In this document: positions 57,144-64,000 of the stretch, piece by piece
Position numbering within the stretch: position 1 is the stretch's first letter
Layout of the letters: every line of letters starts with the position of its first letter
DNA from: Pseudoalteromonas byunsanensis
GTDB taxonomy: Bacteria; Pseudomonadota; Gammaproteobacteria; Enterobacterales; Alteromonadaceae
Reading direction: 5' to 3'
Assembly (NCBI RefSeq): GCF_001854475.1
Contig: NZ_MNAN01000026.1
Span: 186,001 to 250,000, forward strand
Length of the DNA stretch: 64,000 nucleotides
Translations under genes and position numbers: made by a program
Notes under the pieces: model-generated
What the model was told of the DNA's origin: nothing
The model's input: the letters and a program-made list of their open reading frames with translations, nothing else
The model's database searches: none

Positions 57144-58388
57144 TTATTTAGTATAAGCGCGTGGTAGTTCAGAATCCGTCGTATAACGCTCACGAAGCTT
57201 ATCGTGACGAGACTCAGTTGTTACCTCTTCGCCATTGATCCACATTTTTTCTACCGTTGTGCTCAATTCAAAAGGGTCTGCACTCCAAAGTACTAAATCC
57301 GCAGGCTGACCAACCGCAATCTTACCGCCATCAATGGCAAAAGCATCAGCAACATTACTTGTTACCGCTTTGATAGCACTATTGTAACTCATGCCATTAG
57401 ACACAGCGATACCGGCATCAAAGCGAAGCTGATAAAGGTTGTGACTGCTGTCTCCTGCTATCGTCAGTAGCACTTTCACACCCGCTTTTTCAAGCTTACT
57501 GGCATTTTCCAACGTAGCATGCATGGCATCAAAGTCTGAAGGTAAGTTAGATACAGCACTAACAATCACCGGGATCTCTGCTTTAGCCAGTTCGTCGGCT
57601 AGTAACACCGCATCTGCGGCACCACTGATGATGATATCAAGTCCATATTCAGCCTTTAGCTTGATTATCTGAACAATATCAGCCGCACGGCTTGCTGAGA
57701 TAACAACTGGCATTTCACCGTTTAATAATTGGGTTAGAACACGCTCCTCACCGCTTGGTTTGTCAGCGTCTTTTTTGTCATCTTTCTTATCGTCTTTTTT
57801 CGCTAGCTTGGCTTTTTGGCCTTCCAGCTTTTCAATAAACTGTTGGAACGACAGAGCGCGTGAGCCCTTGCTCTTTGCCCCAAGGTAAATAACAAATGCA
57901 GTATGTTTATCAGTAACGCTATCAAACTCGCCGCTTAAATTAGCCGTAAATGCTAATCCTTGGTATGCACCATCATAGTTGACAGGTGATACCACACTTT
58001 GCGTGATCCCGCCTTTTCTTGCATATGGGATCAAACTTGAACGCGCGTTAAAAGCGTAGCTTGGATCAAAGTCCAAACCCGCTTTTTCATCAGAAGCATC
58101 GCGTGAGTTTGCCACAGCACCCACTTCAACCAAACCAAGCTGATTCATTGAGCCTATAAAGCCTGGAGTTAGTACCAAACCGTTTGCATTGATTGTCTCA
58201 TTGGCAGTGACATTTTCAGGGTTGATCGCTTTGATTTTTCCATCTTCAATCAATACTGTTGCATTATTTAATGTGCCCTGCTCTGTAGCAGTGTGAACAG
58301 TAACACCCGTAATGGCTGTGACTTGTGCAAATGCTGCCGAACTTGCCAGCAACGCGCCCGTGATCATAGATAACTTTAATTTTGTCAT
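57144..58388 (-). CDS. Secreted amidohydrolase-like protein lacking the metal HxH motif
   Basis: 414 residues with a signal peptide (LSMITGALLASSAAFA). The fold is amidohydrolase/imidazolonepropionase-like: a composite beta-sandwich (TGVTVHTATEQGTLNNATVL, LVLTPGFIG) and GGKIAVGQPADLVLWSADPF at the end. The catalytic metal-binding His-x-His after LTPGFI is replaced (GSMNQLGLVEVG), and no obvious replacement His pair follows, so it may be non-catalytic. A Lys/Asp-rich linker (KDDKKDDKKDADK) lies near residue 210. It is 12 bases downstream of a sister gene that keeps the motif; the two may form a heteromer. Confidence 0.85.
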   Translation of the reverse strand: MTKLKLSMITGALLASSAAFAQVTAITGVTVHTATEQGTLNNATVLIEDGKIKAINPENVTANETINANGLVLTPGFIGSMNQLGLVEVGAVANSRDASDEKAGLDFDPSYAFNARSSLIPYARKGGITQSVVSPVNYDGAYQGLAFTANLSGEFDSVTDKHTAFVIYLGAKSKGSRALSFQQFIEKLEGQKAKLAKKDDKKDDKKDADKPSGEERVLTQLLNGEMPVVISASRAADIVQIIKLKAEYGLDIIISGAADAVLLADELAKAEIPVIVSAVSNLPSDFDAMHATLENASKLEKAGVKVLLTIAGDSSHNLYQLRFDAGIAVSNGMSYNSAIKAVTSNVADAFAIDGGKIAVGQPADLVLWSADPFELSTTVEKMWINGEEVTTESRHDKLRERYTTDSELPRAYTK

Positions 58389-58400
58389 GGTGTACGCTCC

Positions 58401-59783
58401 TTATCGTTGGCCTAACATGAAATCGCTAACAGCTTGATACTTCTCATCTTTGCGGTCATAAACTTTCGCACCGTCGATGTAAACATGCTCAGCTTTTGCA
58501 TACACGCTAAACGGGTTTTTATCCCAAATTACAACATCTGCTTGTTTACCTTGCTCCAATGAGCCCGTCTTGTCCGCAACCCCAAGGGATTTAGCCGCGT
58601 TGTAAGTTATCCATTTGATAGCATCTTGCTCTTTTAAATTGAAGCCCTTTTGGTTAGCGGTATACATTACTTTACCGGCTTCCTGATTTAGACGCTGAAT
58701 GGTTGTATCTGAATCAGAGTGAACTACTGCACAAGAGTTTTTAACTGCGTCTACAATTGCCACATTCTCTTGCACCATATCGTAAGCTTCCATCTTGAAG
58801 CCCCACCAATCTGGCCATAGTGCTGCACAGTTACCATTTTCAGCCAGTAAATCTGCAACTTTATATGCTTCTATACCATGGTGGAACGTGCCTGAGTGAT
58901 AATTAAACTCTTTACCCAAGTCAATCATCATCGCCATTTCTTCAGCTTTATAACAGTGGTTATGAATTAAGATCTCACCATCTAATACACCTCTAAGTGT
59001 ATCTAACCTAATGTCACGCTTTGGTGCATCAGGATTCATTCCTGCTGCATATTCTTGTTCGTAACGCTCCCAAGCACGTTTATATTCTGTCGCTTCAATC
59101 CACGCTTGACGATAGCCAGCCATATTACCCATACGCGTGTATGGTGCTACGCCCTTAGCGCCATATACACGCTTAGGGTTTTCACCACAGGCCATTTTTA
59201 AACCATAAGGTGCATCAGGAAACTTCATACCTTGCATAGTATGTGCTGGAACGTTTTTCAATGTAACACTACGCCCGCCAAATAAATTCGCTGAACCAGG
59301 TAAAATTTGTAACGTTGTGATCCCACCTTCGCGAGCTCGATTGAAACCTGGGTCTTGGGGCCATACTGAATGCTCAACCCATACCTGTGCTGTATTTGGG
59401 CTTACCATTTCATTGCCATCTTGGTGTGATTCAACCGCTGGGCTTGGATAAGCACCTAAATGCGAATGCACATCAATGATCCCAGGTGTTACCCACTTAC
59501 CTTGAGCGTCAACCGTGGTATCTGCTTGCACATTAAGATCAACACCAATCTGACTTATTTTACCATCGACGATATAAACATCGGCACTGTCTAAACGCTC
59601 CCCCGTACCTGTTAGAACCGTCGCATTTGTGATCAAAGTTGCGGTTGCAGGCATAGCTTTATAGGTGCTTGGGTAAGGGTTTTTATCGATATTTACTTTA
59701 TCTTTTTGCGGGCCTTTATCTTGGCAGCCCGCCAGTGCAGCACTCAATGCCAACACCAATATGGAAGGGGCAAATTTTTGCAT
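58401..59783 (-). CDS. Amidohydrolase family lipoprotein
   Basis: 460 residues. Lipoprotein signal (LVLALSAALAGCQ, Cys20). The amidohydrolase core has the metal motif TPGIIDVHSHLGAYPSP (H-x-H). Further His ligands are in ILIHNHCYKAEEMAMMIDLG and YHSGTFHHGIEAYK, and an Asp in VVHSDSDTTIQRLN. The C-terminus reads GSLEQGKQADVVIWDKNPFS. It belongs to the imidazolonepropionase/prolidase-like branch, so it may cleave cyclic amides or dipeptides in the periplasm. It is followed by the degenerate sister gene in the same operon. Confidence 0.9.
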   Translation of the reverse strand: MQKFAPSILVLALSAALAGCQDKGPQKDKVNIDKNPYPSTYKAMPATATLITNATVLTGTGERLDSADVYIVDGKISQIGVDLNVQADTTVDAQGKWVTPGIIDVHSHLGAYPSPAVESHQDGNEMVSPNTAQVWVEHSVWPQDPGFNRAREGGITTLQILPGSANLFGGRSVTLKNVPAHTMQGMKFPDAPYGLKMACGENPKRVYGAKGVAPYTRMGNMAGYRQAWIEATEYKRAWERYEQEYAAGMNPDAPKRDIRLDTLRGVLDGEILIHNHCYKAEEMAMMIDLGKEFNYHSGTFHHGIEAYKVADLLAENGNCAALWPDWWGFKMEAYDMVQENVAIVDAVKNSCAVVHSDSDTTIQRLNQEAGKVMYTANQKGFNLKEQDAIKWITYNAAKSLGVADKTGSLEQGKQADVVIWDKNPFSVYAKAEHVYIDGAKVYDRKDEKYQAVSDFMLGQR

Positions 59784-59895
59784 TGTTTTATCTCTATTGT
59801 TTTTATTTCAATTGAACTTTACCTAAACGAAACGAAAAATGCGAAGTAAAAACCTCAAATTACATTTATACGCGACGAATGTTTGTTTTTTTACA

Positions 59896-60690
59896 CTACC
59901 GTGCAATGTACTCTCGATAAAGCTTAGCAAGCGCCGCGTCGATGTCTAACTTTGCGTCCTGTTTCATCAAGCGCTCAGTGGCTCTGGCGACAAAATCTGA
60001 ATTCTGTTTATGCTGCTTAGCAAATGCTTTGATTTTTTCTTTACCAACATCTAGCACCTTTGGTGCACTATATCTGTGTTGATACTGGCTCAAAGCCTTG
60101 TCAAAGTCACCTGCACATTCTTTCACTAGTAAATCGTAAAAACGGCTTTTTTGCACGCCAAATGTATCGAAGCAGTAACTTAAGGCATCATCAAAACTTG
60201 TAAATTCTTGCTCATTAACAATAAAGCAGTCTTTCGCTGCTGGCTTAATCTCACTTGCATCTTCACTAGATAAGATAAATGGTACAAATGCCAAACGTGA
60301 GGCAGCCTCTCCTCCTAAGCTCATTCCTGCAGCGATGCTGTGCTGAAATTCAGGGCTCATCTCATCGAGCTCTGCTTCATGCCACATATGATAAACTTTT
60401 AGGGCTTTGGCATATTTGCCCGCTAACTTTGTTTTCAGCTTGTCAACACGTTCTGCGAGTGTCAGCACGCGCTCATTGTGCAGCATTGCATAACATTCAT
60501 AACACGCGGGAACACTAATAAAGTCAGCATTTTCAGAAAACTCCAACACCAGCTCAGCATGTTCTAAAGGCGGGCAGTAATCAGTGTCAGTTGCTTCACA
60601 CCCGCAGTAGTAGCAACGATTAGCATCCTTGACTTGTTTGGCAAATCCTTGTTTATAGTAATGTTTGAGTGTGTTGTTATTTACCGTCAT
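59896..60690 (-). CDS. Unknown protein with N-terminal zinc site
   Basis: 264 residues. The N-terminus holds two CxxC pairs: YYCGCEATDTDYCPPLEH and VPACYECYAMLHNE, a treble-clef or HNH-like zinc site. The catalytic His of HNH nucleases is not evident. The remainder is helical (LAERVDKLKTKLAGKYAKAL, EKIKAFAKQHKQNSDFVA, LMKQDAKLDIDAALAKLYRE) without known motifs. There is no signal peptide. The neighbours are unrelated. I do not recognise the family. Confidence 0.75.
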   Translation of the reverse strand: MTVNNNTLKHYYKQGFAKQVKDANRCYYCGCEATDTDYCPPLEHAELVLEFSENADFISVPACYECYAMLHNERVLTLAERVDKLKTKLAGKYAKALKVYHMWHEAELDEMSPEFQHSIAAGMSLGGEAASRLAFVPFILSSEDASEIKPAAKDCFIVNEQEFTSFDDALSYCFDTFGVQKSRFYDLLVKECAGDFDKALSQYQHRYSAPKVLDVGKEKIKAFAKQHKQNSDFVARATERLMKQDAKLDIDAALAKLYREYIAR

Positions 60691-60956
60691 TAAACTCTCA
60701 TATTCTTTACATTCAACACTAAAATGAAAACCATTGATTATGTGCGCACAGACAGATTGTAAACGCCAATAATCGCCAGAAGACCCGGCTAAAAATTCTT
60801 TTACAATTGCAATTTTTTCTTTTTATTTCTGAACGTTACTTGGAAATTGCAACATTTTAATACTTACTTACATTGTTGCGAGTTTACTTAACAACCCGTC
60901 ACAGAGTTATGGTCAATACTGAATAGGCACTTAAATTCTTTGAACGGAGAAATACT

Positions 60957-61316
60957 ATGAACAAACTAGCCACCCTATGTAGCACCGCTTTGTTAAGCAC
61001 TGTGCTCGTCACAACTGTACAAGCAAAACAATTCGTCGCAGCTGACGACTCTCTGGCAACAGATTTATGCATGGCCATCGCCAGCAACCACACTTTGTCT
61101 TTGAGAAAAACCATGGATGAACATCATGTTAGCGTTAGAGTAATGCAAAACAAGCTCACCTGTAACGGCCTATCTACAACAAAGTTTACGTCAAAACATG
61201 AGTTGAGCAATACCGCTAAACTACTACATTTAGACCTGACAACTCACACTGAGATCCACGATTTATCTGCAAAAGCACAACATGCTGATGTATTGGTTGT
61301 TTCTGGGTCTAAATAA
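60957..61316 (+). CDS. DUF3718 exported protein
   Basis: 119 residues with a signal peptide (MNKLATLCSTALLSTVLVTT, cleaved after QAK or nearby). The mature part begins FVAADDSLATDLCMAIASNH, the DUF3718 pattern with two conserved Cys (LATDLC and LTCNGL) that probably form a disulphide. It is periplasmic and of unknown function; the family is mostly found in Alteromonadales and Vibrionales. GGAGAAA precedes the ATG. Confidence 0.87.
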   Translation: MNKLATLCSTALLSTVLVTTVQAKQFVAADDSLATDLCMAIASNHTLSLRKTMDEHHVSVRVMQNKLTCNGLSTTKFTSKHELSNTAKLLHLDLTTHTEIHDLSAKAQHADVLVVSGSK

Positions 61317-61376
61317 TGGTTACATGCTTTCTTTGAGCACTGTGCTCGCTTCGCTATAGCACAGTGTTCTTCTCAA

Positions 61377-62072
61377 CTAAGCCATCAACGCAGCAGCTAA
61401 ACCAAATAAACCACCAAATACACCACCCCAAACCACTAGCCAGCCTAAGTGAGTCCGTATCATGTTTTGAACAATTTCTTTGACCATATCTGGAGTTAGT
61501 TCTTCCAAACGTTGCTCCACTGCATTTTCAATTGTTGAAAACACCATTTCTGCACTGTGACCACTGCTTAGTTCATCACTCATCAACTTTTTGAATTTGT
61601 CTTCTTCTGTAATTTCAACTAACGCATCTTGCATTTTTTCTACAAATGAAGATTTCATTGGCTCAAGCGCTTCATTGCCACCAAACATCGCCAACATACC
61701 TCCGAATTGGGAGGCTTCGATAACCTGTACGAGTTTGTCAAAAGCGGGACTCAAATCAACCTTTTTAATCACTGGGCTTAAGTCAATTGAGTTTTGCTGT
61801 TTTTCAAGCAGCGCAGCTACTTTTTCTTGACTGAAAAACTCTTGTAAAATAAGTACGCTAATTGACTCTTTAAAGTGCTGAAATTTGAGCTTAATAACGC
61901 CAGAACCATACAAAAAAGGTACTTTTTCAAATAACATGTGGATCGCCAGCAAGTTTGTCATAGCGCCAGACAAAGCAAAAATGCCTATTGAAAAAATAAT
62001 GGGAAGCGATGAAAAGTGGCCAATAACAACGAAAAGCAATGCAAGTGAATTGGTGATGTAACTTTTGTTCAC
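61377..62072 (-). CDS. DUF445 family membrane protein
   Basis: About 231 residues. I chose the GTG at 62072 because AGGAGG lies 5 bases upstream; the frame stays open further but without a site. N-terminal membrane helices (SLALLFVVIGHFSSLPIIFS and FALSGAMTNLLAIHMLFEKV, a family hallmark) are followed by a soluble helical region (QNSIDLSPVIKKVDLSPAFD, EKMQDALVEITEE) and a C-terminal hydrophobic helix (LVVWGGVFGGLFGLAAALMA). The family (YheB-like) has no firm function. Divergent from the kinase-like gene. Confidence 0.87.
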   Translation of the reverse strand: MNKSYITNSLALLFVVIGHFSSLPIIFSIGIFALSGAMTNLLAIHMLFEKVPFLYGSGVIKLKFQHFKESISVLILQEFFSQEKVAALLEKQQNSIDLSPVIKKVDLSPAFDKLVQVIEASQFGGMLAMFGGNEALEPMKSSFVEKMQDALVEITEEDKFKKLMSDELSSGHSAEMVFSTIENAVEQRLEELTPDMVKEIVQNMIRTHLGWLVVWGGVFGGLFGLAAALMA

Positions 62073-62257
62073 TACAACCTCCTGATTAACGAACCGCAGC
62101 ATTTTATACTCTACGCCCAACAAAATATAGCGCTGTACAACTTTCTTTAATGATGTCAGGCAGTAAAAAACCATATTATTCTTCACTAACAGTTGAGATC
62201 CCCCATATTTCAACCATAGTTTGATTAAGATATGTTTTTCTGTTCAGGATGTCTGCG

Positions 62258-63112
62258 ATGTGGAACGCCGTTAATCAACAAATATCTGAAGCATTACATC
62301 AACCCTTTGCATTTAACTACAAAGAGCAGCTTCGTGGTTGTGACAATGAAAAGCGATTTTATATTGCCAACGACGAGCACAGATACATCGTCAAAGTTGA
62401 TTTGCTTAGCGCCTTAGAGCGGTTTGAGTCTGAATCAAAGGTGCGAGACCTACTGATTAGGGATAGTGACTTTTTGGTCGCGGATACCGTAACCATTGGC
62501 ACAACATTAGAATTCTGCTTTATGGTACTCGAAGTTATTCCTAAGCAAAGTGAACAAGAAAACTGGCAAGAGTGCGGCGTATTGTTGGCCAAAATGCATA
62601 ACAGATTCGAACAAGAAATGTTTGGTTTAGAGCAAGACAGCTATATTCATCATCTCATTCAACCTAATCAATGGCATAAGAAATGGGAGACTTTTTTTGC
62701 TGAAGAGCGCATCGGTTGGCAACTTCAGCTTCTCAAAGAAAAAGGCATTGAGTTTGTCGATATTGACGATTTTGTTATTACCATCAAGTCACTCTTACCA
62801 CACCACAGTAAACCATCACTTCTACATGGCAATTTTTGGAAAGGTAATATCTATTTCAGTGATGGCAAACCTTGTGTTGATAACCCCGCTTGCTATTACG
62901 GAGATAGAGAAGTTGATCTTGCTATGAGCGAGCTATTCGCCCCTCTACCCGAGTCATTTTATGAGGCGTATCAAGATGTTTTTGAGTTAGCTGCGGGCTA
63001 TGAAATAAGACGTCCAATTTATCAACTTTATCCTTTATTGTTACACGCCAACTTGTACGCCGGAGACTATTTAAACCAGGTGCAAACGAGAGTAAATGAA
63101 ATATTAAAATAG
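62258..63112 (+). CDS. Fructosamine kinase family protein with altered catalytic residues
   Basis: 284 residues, of the YniA/fructosamine-3-kinase family. ATG at 62258 is preferred over 62249 because CAGGA is correctly spaced and the family begins MW. ATP-lysine in YIVKVDLL, FAEERIGWQLQLLKEKGIEF and QLYPLLLHANLYAGDYL are clear. The catalytic loop reads LLHGNFWKGN where E. coli has LLHGDLWSGN, and the metal-binding site reads VDNPACYYGDRE for FDPACYWGDRE. Both Asp positions thus appear as Asn. It may be a weak or dead kinase. Confidence 0.85.
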   Translation: MWNAVNQQISEALHQPFAFNYKEQLRGCDNEKRFYIANDEHRYIVKVDLLSALERFESESKVRDLLIRDSDFLVADTVTIGTTLEFCFMVLEVIPKQSEQENWQECGVLLAKMHNRFEQEMFGLEQDSYIHHLIQPNQWHKKWETFFAEERIGWQLQLLKEKGIEFVDIDDFVITIKSLLPHHSKPSLLHGNFWKGNIYFSDGKPCVDNPACYYGDREVDLAMSELFAPLPESFYEAYQDVFELAAGYEIRRPIYQLYPLLLHANLYAGDYLNQVQTRVNEILK

Positions 63113-63196
63113 CAGTAATAAAGCTTTCATCATTGCAATTGCTGCTATAATTAAGCAAGTACAATGGCGATAGGCATTTGCCTTTTGGAGAGCTAA

Positions 63197-63400
63197 ATGA
63201 AAGCGCTATATGAACAAAGAATTACATGCCCACATTGTGGTCATCATGTTTATGTGAGCCTTGATGCCAGCGAGGGTGACCAAGACTTTTATGAAGATTG
63301 TGCAGCTTGTTGTAATTCAATTCATTTTAATATGCATATAGATCAGTCAAGAAACAAATTAGAACTGCATATAGACAGTGATGACGAGCAAATATTCTAG
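63197..63400 (+). CDS. CPXCG-motif cysteine-rich protein
   Basis: 67 residues. The motif CPHCGHHVYV near the N-terminus and a second pair, CAACC, after an acidic stretch (GDQDFYEDC) form a small zinc-ribbon of the CPXCG family. The tail is acidic (HIDSDDEQIF). GGAGAG precedes the ATG. Function unknown. Confidence 0.88.
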   Translation: MKALYEQRITCPHCGHHVYVSLDASEGDQDFYEDCAACCNSIHFNMHIDQSRNKLELHIDSDDEQIF

Positions 63401-63450
63401 TTTGACTCTTTTTCAATAAACATGAGGCAACTATGTGTGTGCCAGATGCG

Positions 63451-64000
63451 CTATTTGCTGTTCTGTTTACGTAGATAGTTCTCAACCGTTGAGACTATGG
63501 TATAAGTTTGCTGGTCAACTTCAATATTTACCCTATTCCCTTCACGCAAGCGTCCCAAATTTGTAATGTTTAGAGTTTCAGGGATCAAATGCAGCCAAAA
63601 GCCTTCATCATCTATTGCGCCCACCGTTAAGCTCGCGCCGTTAACACAAATAAAGCCTTTGTATAGAATGAATTTCATCCATTGTTCTGGTAATTGCAGG
63701 TATATCTTACAATTATCTTCATCATTGATAATGCGCTGTGCTAAAGCTGTACAATGTACGTGACCAGATACGATATGACCGCCGATTTCAGTGCCAAATG
63801 TAACGGAACGTTCGTAGTTAACCCTTGCTCCTCTTCTTAAAGAGCCCAAGTTAGTTAATTTTAATGTTTCGTCGATCACATCAAAATAAACCTGACCGAC
63901 CACGTCCTGTCGATGAATTTCGTATTTCACAACAGTGAGGCAACAGCCGTTAATCGCGATACTCGCGCCTATATCTAGATGTGTTAAATATTCAATGCCA
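63451..64000 (-). CDS. ribE: Riboflavin synthase (alpha) (5' end outside window)
   Basis: The frame continues past the window edge: upstream of 63930 it reads GIEYLTHLDIGASIAINGCC then LTVVKYEIH, the start of the first lumazine-binding domain. The second domain contains YKGFICVNGASLTVGAIDDE. Two such domains make the trimeric enzyme that forms riboflavin from two dimethyl-ribityllumazine molecules. HIVSGHVHCTA carries the interdomain motif. Only the N-terminal 20-30 residues seem to be missing. Confidence 0.93.
   Translation of the reverse strand, partial: GIEYLTHLDIGASIAINGCCLTVVKYEIHRQDVVGQVYFDVIDETLKLTNLGSLRRGARVNYERSVTFGTEIGGHIVSGHVHCTALAQRIINDEDNCKIYLQLPEQWMKFILYKGFICVNGASLTVGAIDDEGFWLHLIPETLNITNLGRLREGNRVNIEVDQQTYTIVSTVENYLRKQNSK

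Overview
The window looks like chromosomal DNA of a marine gammaproteobacterium of the Alteromonadales, most likely Pseudoalteromonas or a close relative. This is inferred from the product sequences, the moderately AT-rich composition, the conserved block gyrA-serC-aroA-cmk-rpsA-ihfB-lapA-lapB-pyrF, and the many secreted peptidases, TonB receptors and small Alteromonadales-type proteins. I see no rRNA, tRNA, CRISPR array, prophage or intact insertion sequence.

Layout. 1-2.0 kb: a PLP amino-acid racemase (cut by the window edge) translationally coupled to a DUF1611/DgcN-like P-loop protein, followed by an unassigned coding remnant. 2.6-13 kb: the housekeeping block on the minus strand, with clear terminators after rpsA and gyrA. 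13.1-18.6 kb: ubiG-gph, then nrdA-nrdB-yfaE, the class Ia ribonucleotide reductase with its ferredoxin. The nrdA promoter carries a DnaA box and a pair of NrdR-like boxes one 31-bp step apart. 18.8-21 kb: small proteins, a beta-barrel protein and yaeQ. 21.1-25.7 kb: a histidine-rich ZnuD-like zinc TonB receptor behind two perfect Zur-type palindromes, then a RoxA-like di-haem lipoprotein. 25.9-31.4 kb is accessory: a ToxR-type regulator with a periplasmic LamG domain, a minimal M9 collagenase-like protease, an unknown coiled-coil exported protein, and an ATP-grasp/methyltransferase operon preceded by a tiny ORF with a good ribosome-binding site.

31.6-32.8 kb is a small gene graveyard: a decayed, internally deleted etfA fragment abuts a decayed copy of the 3' part of the RoxA-like gene. 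Intact relatives of both lie in this same window. A DUF1326/DUF2182 pair follows. 34.4-38 kb: etfBA divergent from etfQO, with two TGACGT..ACGTCA palindromes between them, together forming the electron-transfer route from acyl-CoA dehydrogenases to quinone. 38-45 kb: thioesterase, trmO, proS, an HDOD remnant, an S9 peptidase and an LpxH-like phosphoesterase. 45-47.8 kb: a NatAB-type ABC exporter with a DUF3025 gene. 48-53.7 kb: an M28 peptidase, an MneA-like manganese exporter behind a Fur/Mur-like box, an unknown protein, a small P-loop kinase and asnS. 53.8-60.7 kb: a large TonB receptor, two amidohydrolases (one without the usual metal-binding HxH) and a zinc-ribbon protein. 61-64 kb: DUF3718, DUF445, a fructosamine-kinase-like protein with altered catalytic residues, a CPXCG protein and the 3' part of riboflavin synthase.

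The best candidates for undescribed biology are the ATP-grasp/methyltransferase operon with its 11-codon leader ORF, the ToxR-LamG regulator, the racemase/DUF1611 pair, and the paired decayed paralogues. All assignments come from reading the sequence; no database search was run.
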